Below, in pieces: positions 42,106 to 53,579 of a stretch of 64,000 nucleotides of DNA; positions within the stretch are counted from its first letter, which is position 1, and each line of letters starts with the position of its first letter. The notes beneath the pieces are model-generated. The model was not told where the DNA came from and did no database searches. It saw only the letters and a list, made by a program, of their open reading frames with translations. This stretch comes from Actinostola sp. cb2023 (taxonomy: Eukaryota > Cnidaria > Anthozoa > Actiniaria > Actinostolidae), in contig JAUJYZ010001467.1 in the NCBI GenBank assembly GCA_033675265.1, forward strand, positions 590,150 through 654,149. The letters are read 5' to 3'. The translations under genes and the position numbers were made by a program.

Positions 42106-42221
42106 TTATAAGACATATCCAAGTAACATTGTCCGAAAACGATTATCTAGTATGTATATGTTATAGTTTTATGAATTCAGGGCCAGAACATTAAATAATA
42201 TTGAAATATAGACTGAATGCA

Positions 42222-42358
42222 ATAATGGCGTCCAATTTCAATTGCCATTGTTCTGGACTGACTAACCTCGTGTTTATGTGGAAACACAAAAGCATTTTCA
42301 CCTGTATGAGAGGCTAATCAATCCAGAACAATGGCAATTGAAATTGGACGACATTATT
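42222..42358. mobile_element. Hairpin MITE, arms about 48 bp
   Basis: AATGGCGTCCAATTTCAATT through CTGGACTGACTAACCTC pairs with its inverse at 42,310-42,358. It interrupts sequence that runs straight through upstream of copy B. Confidence 0.8.
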
Positions 42359-42943
42359 ACATTCGCGATCGGTCTATAAGTTTGGATAATGCGTGTTGTC
42401 ATATCACTATACAAGTTAGTACTTATTACTGCAATTATATTTTGTTTGTGTGTAATGTATTTCTGTTAATGCATTGATCACATAGATGCTTATACTTGAT
42501 TAAAAACCTATTCATTCATTCTATTGTTTCGTCTCTTCAAGAATGACTGTTATGACTTAGCACAAGAACGAGGCTATCCTTCAAAACGCTCGAAAAACAA
42601 ACAAGATTCTTAATGTAGTTTTACTCTATTATTGCAGAAAAATCGTTACTTCGCATGCGGGAATATTAAACATCTAAGCGCATCGCCAGGCCTGAGTTCT
42701 TTCAGGTTAATAACCTTTCTATAGTTATGAACCTCACAATGGATGTTGTTTTCTAGTTATTAACCAGGCATGCAACGGTGGTACGATTAAAGCTGAATAC
42801 GTCTAATTCAGCTGATAAAAAATCCTTAGCCAGCGGATACAATTGTTGATATGACGTAATTGCGGTTGCGAAATATCTCTGGGATTGCTGGCATGTCACT
42901 GCACAAGATGAGCAGAGCTGCGTCTGCTGATATTTCTTCGTAC

Positions 42944-43775
42944 TAGATTGCTTCTTTTGTTTTCTTTTTCTTTTTTTTTTTTTTATAACATATTTTATGT
43001 TTACATTTTAGCAGATAATACTATAGTACAATACGTACATCAATATCAATATAATTAATAAAATATAATATACTACAATATACACAATACATTACAAATA
43101 TACGCAATATTCTAATAATACAATATCTTTTTGTCATTTAACTACAAGACAATTAACTATTAAATTAACTAATAAATAAATAAATAAATAACAAATAACA
43201 AAAAACTGGTTATGATTTGGCACGCGAAATTCCTGCAAACTTTAAAATTAAGAAACTGGAGTTATTTTCTCCCATTTTTCTAAATGGACAGCAAGTTTAT
43301 TACTAGTTTGGGCAATTTGTTGTTCTATCATTTTTGTGTTTTTTAACAATAGCAGTGAAAATGTCTAGATTAGGCCTAATATTTTTAAATCTGCAATGAA
43401 ATATACTTCTTTTTCCTAACAATATTAAGTGATTAATCAAAAGAAAGTCGTTTGTAATGTTGTATAATCCGAATAAAATGTGGTTGGGTTCTGACAGATC
43501 TATTCTTATATCATAATTTTCTAGCCATTTGATTACTTCTAACCAAAACTGTTGTGCGTATCGGCAGTGAAATATTAAATGTTCGAGTGTTTCATCTTCT
43601 CCGCAACCAAACGTACACGTTGTTGATTCGCAGTAACCAAACTTTTTCAGCTGAACGTTTGCATACATAATCCTGTTGAGTATTTTAAATTGAAATTATC
43701 TGGTCCTAATGTCCAAAGCAACTTGAAAGGGCAAAGCATAAATTTTAAATTAAGAAGCAATTTAGATTGCTTCTT
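42944..43775 (-). mobile_element. 5-prime-truncated LINE with 13-bp target duplication
   Basis: The 806-bp body (42,957-43,762) is flanked by TAGATTGCTTCTT on both sides. Its 3-prime end is at the left, marked by a poly-T run (plus strand) at 42,970-42,983. Truncation at the 5-prime end, a poly-A tail and a duplication of this length are the marks of target-primed reverse transcription. Confidence 0.85.
43260..43668 (-). pseudogene. LINE ORF2 C-terminal zinc-knuckle fragment
   Basis: The frame reads CTFGCGEDETLEHLIFHCRYAQQFWLE, the zinc knuckle (CX3C...HX4C) that ends many LINE ORF2 proteins, followed by ILFGLYNITNDFLL. The RT domain is missing. In this arm a run of six A shortens the frame; in the mirror copy with five A it continues to ...KWEKITPVS. 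Confidence 0.78.
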
Positions 43776-44189
43776 AATAGTTTGAAAATGAATAATAAAA
43801 TGCTTTCAATGTCCAAATTCAAAACGAACATTTCCTAGTGACAGACTCTGTCTGAGTCAGGCGCAAAAAGCACTTATTTTAATCGATGAAATTGTTACTC
43901 AAATCACGCGCAAAAATATTAGCATTTTAATTTTAATGGATCAAAAATATTATTTTCGAAATCAAGATAATTATGAAGGTATTTCCTTTCGCAAAAAATA
44001 CGATCGGCATGCACGTCAGAAATTTAATGTGCAACGTTTGCACTGCATATATTATCACAGTCCATCAGTCCATGCTGTATTTGCTGAGATGTGTATTTTG
44101 TTCTCTGACATTGACAACTACACAAGTCAGTCATAGCTCAATAGCTCAGTCATAATTTATGAAAAATAATTTGCTGAGGATCATTAAGA
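43776..44189. other. No gene recognised
   Basis: AT-rich spacer between the LINE and the RepA copy with no convincing frame or repeat. Confidence 0.4.
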
Positions 44190-44890
44190 TAGATAGATAG
44201 ATAGATGCCTTTATTTACACAGGGTAGCCCTTCTGCCCAAGTATAGGCAAGTCCTTTTATTAGAGAACATTTAGAGAAAATATACGACGTTATTACCTCG
44301 ACAAAAATACTATTAGTTGAGCTTTCGTTTTCAAAAAAAAACGTTCCGTGTCGAGTCCAACATCCAATTCTCCATCATTCAAAATGTAAAAGGGCTACTT
44401 TAAAATCGTCCTATTCCTTCTAAAGTTACATAAAGTTGACAATAATTGTAAACATCTAAACTTACCATGGAAAAGGAATAGAATCCAAACGTTTATACCG
44501 AAAAGTCAGTCTTTGTCTTCAGATGTTCCACGATTTTGAACAACTTTACCCTGGATACCCCCCACGGCCCTGTAACGTACGGCGGCTTCGGAAGATAAAA
44601 TCCGAATGTTTCATGGAAAAGTGCACCAGCTAGATGCGGCGCACATCGGGCCATGATACGTCATCAGTTTCACACATTGTTTCAATATATACACTTGTGT
44701 GGGCGCTTCTTGCGAGACGCGCACAGGGAGCCCAGCACCATAGCGCGCGCGTTCTAAACCACATGAAACCCATCAAAGAAAGACGCGTGCATACAAATAT
44801 ACTTTTATTTATTATAATTAGCCTCAGAAACAATGGTTGGGCTGCCTGTGGTATCGCCGGACATTTGTTGAATCACTGACCTTTCTCGAC
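44190..44890. repeat. RepA copy downstream of gene copy D
   Basis: It begins with a short TAGA tract and GTAGCCCTTCTGCCCAAG, followed by the blocks seen at 3.6-4.0 and 10.57-11.93 kb, ending CAATGGTTGGGCTGCC. This is the most complete copy in the window, about 690 bp. Confidence 0.78.
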
Positions 44891-45395
44891 AGACTCACAG
44901 TTATTGTATATGCCACTCTGTATTGGCCTTTCAGATGACGTAAAAGCGCATGTCAGTGAAAGTGGACAAATAAGGTGAAAACAAAACAAGATATTGGGTT
45001 TCCTGTGGTCTTATAGAGACGCCTTCCCAGGGAGCTAATATAAGATGATAAGCTTTTCTTATGTTAAGGACTTGTGGTAGCTCAAAAGCTTAACTCATTC
45101 TACTTATATATGCAACCTGTGTTTCATCGTGTGGCATTTCAAAGGCTGCAGAAAAAGGAACTACTCATTGTTTGACAGGGTATCAATATATGTTTGTCAT
45201 ATATAAATCAGCTTAACGAGATAAGTATGTGGGGTCCCTGTGGTAACACCATAGAAATATGAATTCAGTCTGCACCTAAGCAAAACCACTCACAGTGTGT
45301 GTCAACTGATTTTAACTTCTATCAGATTATTGTGCAGGGGATTCTAAATTCATCTTTTTCATCAGAAATAAATGACAACTATTGAAAACAACATT

Positions 45396-45507
45396 TTATT
45401 GAACAAAGTACAACTCAAATAAATGACTATTCTCGTTCATCTTTTCTGATTTCAAGGGTGCAATAGTGTCGTCAATATTCTTCAATTCATCATATTTGCT
45501 TTGCAAT
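45396..45507 (-). CDS. Last exon (theta) of SRCR-FN3 gene copy D
   Basis: After acceptor CATTGATTACAG the exon encodes LQSKYDELKNIDDTIAPL... to FELYFVQ and stops within CAATAAAAT, as in copy A. Most differences from copy A are replacements in the first ten residues. Confidence 0.72.
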
Positions 45508-45919
45508 CTGTAATCAATGAAAAGAAAAGAGAAAAAAGGGACGTTAGAAGTAGTTGAATAACTCCCAAATACAGTGAAGAGATCACTATTTTTCCCTACC
45601 ATTACATAACAGTGCTATGATATTCTCCAGTCGTGATGACGGCCATTACATCAGATGACATCCATTCCACCAGTTGTCACACCACTTTTTCTAAATCTGT
45701 TACTTATTCGTATTGTCGTTTACCATCAAGGAATACTAATGGCTGTTCTTTTCATTCATTATTGGAAAGAACGTCCACTATTATTCTTTGACCAGTCAGA
45801 GCCTCTTATCTCTAGCTCTAGACCGATATATCCACCAATCAATAACCAATGAAACCTTTCTCGCCAGAAATATTTCAATTGGAAAATTCCATAATATCCT
45901 CCTACATGATTCTATTTAC

Positions 45920-46860
45920 CTTTTGCATTTGTGCAGTTTCTGCTTGTTGTAAAAGTCTTACTTGCCGTCTCCCCATAACCTTTGCCCTGTTTGACAAAGA
46001 ACTAAGTTGTGTTATTTCTGTCAACTTTCTAGTGCTATTTTTTGTATTTCAACACTCACCCCATTCTGTGCCTTGGTCACAGCCCTCACAGCAAAATTGT
46101 ATGTAGTCCCAGGCTCTAACGGTACGTTGTAGGAACCATTGTAGTGCTTACCATCACCAATCGTAAAGCTATGAATACCATCAATTTCAAGGACCCACGA
46201 CGAAGAATTTCCAACTTTGTTCGTACGTATTTCATAAAATCTGAAATACACAAATCGATTCCATTAACAAACATGTTCTAAACAATCTCTCATTGTGATT
46301 GAAATTAAGAATAATGTATATGCCGTGTACATGGTGTTCGGGTGAAATATTCAGACTATAAAGATTATTTACCTAAGGTACCATATACGTATGGTACGTG
46401 TATATGTTCGTTAATTGGGTTCTTATTACGAATAGAATGCTAAGCTTCTAAAAAATAATCGTCCAGACCATCGTTTACACTGATCAATTATGAGAGCATT
46501 GTCCAAGTCAAACTCGTGTCTGGTTTGCACGTGATGTTGGGCCAAAAGGGAATTGGGATTTTCGAGAAAAATAGCCCGTTTGCGTTTTTTTAGTCTAGTT
46601 TTTCTGGCACACGGCGGTTGGTTTGGCCGATAGAAACCTTTTCGCAGTCCTTACATTTCATTTTGTAAACTACCGCCGTGCTGGTATCTTTTTCTGGTTT
46701 ATCTTTAGGTTTTCTAAACATGGATCAAATGGATTTGATGGCAACTTACTTTATTAACTTTGTTTCTTTGGCGTTTCTTGCTGCATGGTCGATGATGCGG
46801 AGCGTCGCAGTACACGACCGTTGTCAGATGAGCTGCTTACTGTAAACTGAGGGGCTGCGG
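45920..46860 (-). CDS. FN3 exons delta, epsilon and zeta, gene copy D
   Basis: Delta is 46,750-46,860, epsilon 46,060-46,240 and zeta 45,920-45,986. The borders and phases match copy A. Epsilon reads FYEIRTNKVGNSSSWVLEIDG to LEPGTTYNFAVRAVTKAQNG. Delta is 111 bp here because of a missing A in GACAACGG; the mirror copy and copies A and C have GACAAACGG, so this is likely a base-count error in this arm. Confidence 0.75.
46385..46725 (-). pseudogene. GIY-YIG endonuclease relic in the delta-epsilon intron, copy D
   Basis: The minus strand reads MFRKPKDKPEKDTSTAVVYKMKC, CEKVSIGQTNRP, then after frame changes LAQHHVQTRHEFDLDNALI and DQCKRWSGRL. VVY and SIGQT correspond to the GIY and YIG positions; Tyr of the second box is Ser, so it would be inactive even if repaired. 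Confidence 0.75.
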
Positions 46861-47039
46861 CTACAAATCCAAGACAACCAATAAGTTATCATGTTTTTAT
46901 CATATTTCTATCATCCACAAGAAAACTGTCATCTAATGATATGGTTTGAAGTCTTGATAATGATTTGTATAAGATACGTTTACTTGCATAACATGTTAGA
47001 GATACGAATCTAATGAATCGAGTTTTCTTTACAACTCAC

Positions 47040-47360
47040 CCATCTTGCACGTGACACCAACGTCCTCGCTATGCAAACAGCCTATCCACCCCCATCCACC
47101 ATGACTGCAGTTAGCAATGGATACTTCTGTACCAGTACAGCCAAGGTTCCAAAGCCATATTATACCTTTAACAGGGTTAAAGTCAGATGTGCTGTACTTC
47201 TGTACTCCAGTGTAACCAAGCATACGACAAACCACCTCAGCGTCGTTCGTGTCCCACCCATCGTCACATACAGTACCCCACACACCATGGTACCTGACTT
47301 CCACTCGACCAGAATTGGGTGACCTTCCTCCAGCTAAACGAACATGAACTGGTGGAGGAT
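47040..47360 (-). CDS. SRCR-gamma exon, gene copy D
   Basis: This complete 321-bp, phase 1-1 exon has six cysteines: VCDDGW, VVCRMLGYTG, LGCTGTEVSIANCSH, GCLHSEDVGVTCKM. The frame is unbroken. Confidence 0.88.
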
Positions 47361-47536
47361 CTGTGGATTGAAGAAAACATCACTGAAGTGATTACACTGA
47401 TGATTATAGATTTTATAAAAAGACTAATGTTAAGTAAATTAAATAAATGTTTTCTGTGGAAATACTGCTTTAGATTGTTTGATTTAATTTGTTGATATTG
47501 AAAGTCTAATGATAAAATAGTGTTTGTCTTTCTTAC

Positions 47537-47881
47537 CTTCATCTACCTGACAAACCACACCAGCAAGTTTTTTATACGAGCATCTAGACCATACATTCCA
47601 ATATCCCGGGTGATAACACTCTGCAATCGACTTTTCTTTACCACTACATCCCACCTCATCCATGAGTATTCTTGTTGTTGTCTCTCCCTCAATGTACCGA
47701 ATTGGTATTTCAGCTGCTTTGTAACCAAGCATTCGACAGATGACGTGAGCATCCTGTATATCCCACTTACTGCCATAATAATAACCACAGACTGCTCCCA
47801 ATGCCCCATTGTATTGGATTTCCACTTGGCCAACATGGCTTACATTAGTTCCCACCAGACGAACGGTGATCGCTTTTTCCT
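47537..47881 (-). CDS. SRCR-beta exon, gene copy D
   Basis: This complete 345-bp, phase 1-1 exon with six cysteines reads EEKAITVRLVGTNVSHVG, GAVCGYYYGSKWDIQDAHVICRMLGYKAAEIP, VGCSGKEKSIAECYHPGYW, RCSYKKLAGVVCQVDEG. It begins with the same EEKAITV as copies B and E, which suggests gene conversion or recent duplication among them. Confidence 0.88.
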
Positions 47882-48059
47882 CTGAAAACAAACATTGGTG
47901 AATAATCAAACAAATATTCTCATTACTTTTCATTTTCTTCTGACAAATACATTTCCTTTTTTTTTAGATCGAAGTTTTCCTATATTTTGTTTTAGCGCAA
48001 AACAAAAATAAGGCCTGTTCATAGATAATGTTTATACAATACTATATATCTAGTTTTAC

Positions 48060-48282
48060 CTGGTGTCAGATTCCCACATACAACTGCAGCATCTAGAATA
48101 TAATGTAATATAAACTTTATTTTATGAGAGTAAACGACTAACAGAATATTGATCGCACTTCTCAATAGATGTTTCATAAACATAGCAACTCAGATATTTA
48201 GGATAAATAGGACCACTTCCTTTAACGTTAGCAGTACCAGCTGACACTGCCTTGGAGTAATTCAACATGCGACACACCACAT
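48060..48282 (-). pseudogene. SRCR-alpha exon, gene copy D, broken
   Basis: The 3-prime 35 bases (48,060-48,094) are followed by a 40-bp foreign insert and then by exon sequence (48,135-48,282) up to CACACCACAT. The 5-prime third is missing and replaced by unrelated DNA. The insert begins at the same base as in copy A. Confidence 0.83.
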
Positions 48283-48709
48283 CACAGGTATCCCATGTTC
48301 AATATTAGTGTAAATGTATGGCATCTTTTGAACGCTATAATCATTTGGTAAAAAATTCAGTTTGAATAAAATATCGAAAACACTAACTTGTTTGGAGTCA
48401 TCTCTTCTGTGTCCGAGCCGATTTTAAGCCGAATCCGTTCAGTTTTTGGTGAGTTATAGTCGATTTGGTTTGTCACGTATCACATACTAGAATAATTGAG
48501 AAGGTAGGAGAGTCGTGTCTCGGTTCCTCGAACCAAATCGACTAGAATTCTTTTAAAATTCGAACTATCGCCAAAATTCCTACAAAACACATTAGCCCGA
48601 TAAACAAACTATTATCCAAAGCACTCTTCCGTACTTCAAACCTCGATATCTGCACCGTAAAACGGATTTTAGGACCAAACTGGCGATACGAATACTCTCT
48701 TGTCACTCT
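48283..48709. other. Non-coding stretch with a small inverted repeat
   Basis: TAGTCGATTTGGTTTG (about 48,459) and AACCAAATCGACTAG (about 48,530) form an inverted pair around 48,458-48,545. No gene was recognised. Confidence 0.5.
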
Positions 48710-48867
48710 ACCTGGACCAAAGGCATGACAAGAATGCAACGGCCGTTGAAATGTCACGACGGTGCCCTCCCCGGAGAGTCGGACGAAATTCAAGCCAACC
48801 AATAGGAAACGAGCTTCACGGGACATTTCGACATCAGTTGCATTCTTGTCATGCCTTTGGTCCAGGT
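48710..48867. mobile_element. 158-bp element with perfect 31-bp inverted ends
   Basis: ACCTGGACCAAAGGCATGAC at 48,710-48,740 is exactly inverted at 48,837-48,867. The inside has no frame. It is a compact MITE. Confidence 0.82.
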
Positions 48868-48924
48868 AAAATCTCGTGAATAAAAACAATATCACGATCT
48901 TAACATGTAATAATCTCTATATAC

Positions 48925-49492
<568 letters not shown>

Positions 49493-49493
49493 T

Positions 49494-49685
49494 ATACACC
49501 TGTTTTCAAAAACGTTGTCCATTTACAAAATACAAAATAGTAGATAATAGAAAGGTATTAATTAGAGAAACAAAATAAATTCAATTACGCGGAACTGTGG
49601 CTCATTGTTTCTCTAATTAATTCCTTTTTACTATTTACTATTTTGTATTTTGTAAATGGACAACGTTTTTGAAAACAGGTGTATA
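49494..49685. mobile_element. 192-bp palindromic element
   Basis: ACACCTGTTTTCAAAAACG at the left is inverted at the right end; pairing runs through GTTTCTCTAATTAAT, with a short loop around CGCGGAACTG. Confidence 0.85.
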
Positions 49686-49785
49686 TATATATAAGTAGAA
49701 TAGAGATAAATAGGTGCTAATGTTCAACGATGAACTCCCAATAAAAGGATCCTCCAGCCGGATTCACAGTCTGCACTCCAATATG

Positions 49786-50940
49786 TATAAGTAGCATAAG
49801 GATTCAGTAGAAGAGGCAGGCAACTTCTGATTGTCCAACAAGTTTAATTTAAACGTTTCGGCCCTTCGGCCTTCTTCAGTAAAAAAGTAAAAATATAAAA
49901 TGGTAAAATGGTAAAATATGACACAAAATGTAAGGTCTATATATACTAGATATGTACAATGGTCCTACAATGAGGTTATGTAATCTAAGCTGAATTGAAA
50001 GAGATAATAGTACTATACAATGTAAGCAGAAATAAGTTAATTATGAACTATAATGTATTCTATTCTTCGATCTAAATTCCTGTCTTTTATTAAGGCCATA
50101 AGGGCGTAACGTGTGCAGTTGTGCAGCCCAATAGGCTTCTCTAGTTAAGAGTTTTTTGTCTACATTAAAAGTGGAGTTAATTTGCTCTATACATATAAAT
50201 TGAAAGTCATTTAAGTTATGCGCACTACTATTATAATGAATAGCGACTTCGCAGGTCTTTTTGTTTGTAAGCATAGCTGATTTATGGTTTCGGAACCTGA
50301 CTTTGAATTGATTGGAGGTGGAACCTACATACTGTAAATTGCATTTAGTGCAAGAAATTAAATATATAACATTAGTAGAAGTGCAAGAAATAGCTTCCTT
50401 AATCTTATAGATGCGACCTGTAGAAGCGCTTTTAAAATATTTGGATTCTAAGAGAAAATTCTTACAAAGGTCGCATTTCTTGGAACACTTTTAAGTGTTT
50501 AAAAAACACTTCGGTTCGACAAGCGTGGAATTTTCAGATTTAAGCTTAGAAGGCGCTAGTATTTCTTTAAGGTTCTTTGTCCTCCTATATGCCGGCATGA
50601 TAGATTTAGGTGTAAACATTTCTTTTAAAGAAGTAGAATTGAGCACATGCGAATGTTTCTTAATTAACTTCGAAATATCAGGAAGTTTAGGATTATAATC
50701 TAAAACTAGTGGAAATACTTTCTTTTTCAGCTTTTCTTTAGGTCTTAAGATATCAGATCGTTTGACGTTTAACGCCTTCTGAAATTGACCATCCACAAGC
50801 TTTGAATCATAACCCTGATGCGTTAAATACTTTTTGTATTCAAAGCACCGATTATTCAAAGTCTCAGTGGATGAACAATTTCTGTTCAACCTGAGGGCCA
50901 CCCCATAGGGAATTGATTTCTTACAATGAAAAGGATGGGA
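49786..50940 (-). pseudogene. Truncated Penelope-like element, copy 1
   Basis: The minus strand holds the RT C-terminal region and the GIY-YIG end of a Penelope-like element without its RT core. It reads IPYGVALRLNRNCSSTETL, LDYNPKLPDISKLIKKHSH, YRRTKNLKEILAPSK and then, after a frame shift near 50,490, GRIYKIKEAISC, NVIYLISCTKCNLQYVGSTSN and REAYWAAQLHTLRPYGLN. The GIY (VIYLI) and YIG (YVGS) boxes and the Arg/His following them are visible. Behind it lies a hammerhead-like motif (49,854-49,879). Confidence 0.82.
49854..49879 (-). ncRNA. Hammerhead-ribozyme-like motif, PLE copy 1
   Basis: On the minus strand CTGAAGA, a GGCC/GGCC stem and GAAACG follow in the order of the hammerhead core (CUGANGA, stem II, GAAA). 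Penelope-like elements are known to carry such motifs in their terminal repeats. Stem III would be GTTTAA/TTAAAC; a convincing stem I and cleavage site were not established. Confidence 0.45.
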
Positions 50941-50949
50941 GCTTTATTT

Positions 50950-52106
50950 GCCTTTTTCTAGCTCCCATCCTTTTCATTGTAAGAAATCAATTCCCTATGG
51001 GGTGGCCCTCAGGTTGAACAGAAATTGTTCATCCACTGAGACTTTGAATAATCGATGCTTTGAATACAAAAAGTATTTAACGCATCAGGGTTATGATTCA
51101 AAGCTTGTGGATGGTCAATTTCAGAAGGCGTTAAACGTCAAACGATCTGATATCTTAAGACCTAAAGAAAAGCTGAAAAAGAAAGTATGTCCACTAGTTT
51201 TAGATTATAATCCTAGGCTTCCTGATATTTCGAAGTTAATTAAGAAACATTCGCATGTGCTCAATTCTACTTCTTTAAAAGAAATGTTTACACCTAAATC
51301 TATCATGCCGCCATATAGGAGGACAAAGAACCTTAAAGAAATACTAGCGCCTTCTAAGCTTAAATCTGAAAATTCCACGCTTGTCGAACCGAAGTGTTTT
51401 AAGTGTTCCAAGAAATGCGACCTTTGTAAGAATTTTCTCTTAGAATCCAAATCTTTTAAAAGCGCTTCTACAGGTCGCATCTATAAGATTAAGGAAGCTA
51501 TTTCTTGCACTTCTACTAATGTTATATATTTAATTTCTTGCACTAAATGCAATTTACAGTATGTAGGTTCCACCTCCAATCAATTCAAAGTCAGGTTCCG
51601 AAACCATAAATCAGCTATGCTTACAAACAAAAAGACCTGCGAAGTCGCTATTCATTATAATAGTAGTGCGCATAACTTAAATGACTTTCAATTTATATGT
51701 ATAGAGCAAATTAACTCCACTTTTAATGTAGACAAAAAACTCTACTAGAGAAGCCTATTGGGCTGCACAACTGCACACGTTACGCCCTTATGGCCTTAAT
51801 AAAAGACAGGAATTTAGATCGAAGAATAGAATACATTATAGTTCATAAATAACTTATTTCTGCTTACATTGTATAGTATACTATTATCTCTTTCAATTCA
51901 GCTTAGATTACATAACCTCATTGTAGGACCATTGTACATATCTAGTATATATAGACCTTACATTTTGTGTCATATTTTACCATTTTACCATTTATATTTT
52001 TACTTTTTTACCGAAGAAGGCCGAAGGGTCGAAACGTTTAAATTAAACTTGTTGGACAATCAGAAGTTGCCTGCCTCTTCTACTGAATCCTTATGCTACT
52101 TATATA
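50950..52106 (+). pseudogene. Truncated Penelope-like element, copy 2, inverted to copy 1
   Basis: The 266-residue frame (50,948-51,748) contains the RT thumb-like region (1-140), four cysteines CFKCSKKCDLC at 150-160, and a GIY-YIG domain from about 190 (IYL 193-195, YVG 205-207, Arg216, Arg218, His220). A 2-base loss near 51,745 cuts the conserved REAYWAAQL end off the frame. It faces copy 1 head to head across a spacer of about 10-20 bp. The two differ at real substitutions (for example Phe/Cys, Lys/Arg and Ala/Pro), so they are separate sequences, not a read error. Confidence 0.82.
52011..52036 (+). ncRNA. Hammerhead-like motif, PLE copy 2 (altered core)
   Basis: Same position and fold as in copy 1, but the core reads CCGAAGA and the stem GGCC/GGTC, so it probably cannot cleave. 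Confidence 0.35.
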
Positions 52107-52119
52107 TATATATATATAG

Positions 52120-52395
52120 ATTAAATGTAGCGAAGAAGAAGAGACGCAGGCAACCTCTGACTGTTCCAAATAATGTATTAACGTTTCGGCAATTCAGCCT
52201 TCTTCAGAAAAAAAAATAATATAATAATGAATATGTACAGGATAAAATTGATAAAATTTTATCAATTTTATCCTGTACATATTCATTATTATATATATAT
52301 TTTTTTTCTGAAGAAGGCTGAATTGCCGAAACGTTAATACATTATTTGGAACAGTCAGAGGTTGCCTGCGTCTCTTCTTCTTCGCTACATTTAAT
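52120..52395. repeat. Inverted pair of Penelope-type termini at the palindrome centre
   Basis: Two facing copies of a second terminus type meet at 52,256/52,257. Each has CTGAAGA, a GGC/GCC stem and GAAACG (minus 52,182-52,207, plus 52,308-52,333), then CAGTCAGAGGTTGCCTGC. The stem bases differ from those in copies 1 and 4 yet still pair, which supports a real RNA fold. Because this is the mirror centre, only one of the two may exist in the genome. Confidence 0.6.
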
Positions 52396-52406
52396 CTATA
52401 TATATA

Positions 52407-53573
52407 TATATATAAGTAGCATAAGGATTCAGTAGAAGAGGCAGGCAACTTCTGATTGTCCAACAAGTTTAATTTAAACGTTTCGACCCTTCGGCCTTCT
52501 TCGGTAAAAAAGTAAAAAATATAAAATGCTGTAAAATGGTAAAATAGTGACACAAAATGTAAGGTCTATATATACTAGATATGTACAATGGTTCCTACAA
52601 TGAGGTTATGTAATCTAAGCTGAATTGAAAGAGAGCTAGTATACTATACAATGTAAGCAGAAATAAGTTATTTATGAACTATAATGTATTCTATTCTTCG
52701 ATCTAAATTCCTGTCTTTTATTAAGGCCATAAGGCGTAACGTGTGCAGTTGTGCAGCCCAATAGGCTTCTCTAGTAGAGTTTTTTGTCTACATTAAAAGT
52801 GGAGTTAATTTGCTCTATACATATAAATTGAAAGTCATTTAAGTTATGCGCACTACTATTATAATGAATAGCGACTTCGCAGGTCTTTTTGTTTGTAAGC
52901 ATAGCTGATTTATGGTTTCGGAACCTGACTTTGAATTGATTGGAGGTGGAACCTACATACTGTAAATTGCATTTAGTGCAAAAAATAAATATATAACATT
53001 AGTAGAAGTGCAAGAAATAGCTTCCTTAATCTTATAGATGCGACCTGTAGAAGCGCTTTTAAAAGATTTGGATTCTAAGAGAAAATTCTTACAAAGGTCG
53101 CATTTCTTGGAACACTTAAAACACTTCGGTTCGACAAGCGTGGAATTTTCAGATTTAAGCTTAGAAGGCGCTAGTATTTCTTTAAGGTTCTTTGTCCTCC
53201 TATATGGCGGCATGATAGATTTTAGGGTGTAAACATTTCTTTTAAAGAAGTAGAATTGAGCACATGCGAATGTTTCTTAATTAACTTCGAAATATCAGGA
53301 AGCCTAGGATTATAATCTAAAACTAGTGGACATACTTTCTTTTTCAGCTTTTCTTTAGGTCTTAAGATATCAGATCGTTTTGACGTTTAACGCCTTCTGA
53401 AATTGACCATCCACAAGCTTTGAATCATAACCCTGATGCGTTAAATACTTTTTGTATTCAAAGCATCGATTATTCAAAGTCTCAGTGGATGAACAATTTC
53501 TGTTCAACCTGAGGGCCACCCCATAGGGAATTGATTTCTTACAATGAAAAGGATGGGAGCTAGAAAAAGGCAA
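52407..53573 (-). pseudogene. Truncated Penelope-like element, mirror of copy 2
   Basis: This has the same diagnostic residues as copy 2 (KVCPL, NPRLP, MPPYRR) on the opposite strand. Extra single bases break the frame near 53,219 (TTTTAGGG), 53,381 (GTTTTGACG) and 52,980, all absent from copies 1 and 2. Its hammerhead-like motif is at 52,479-52,504. Confidence 0.8.
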
Positions 53574-53579
53574 ATAAAG

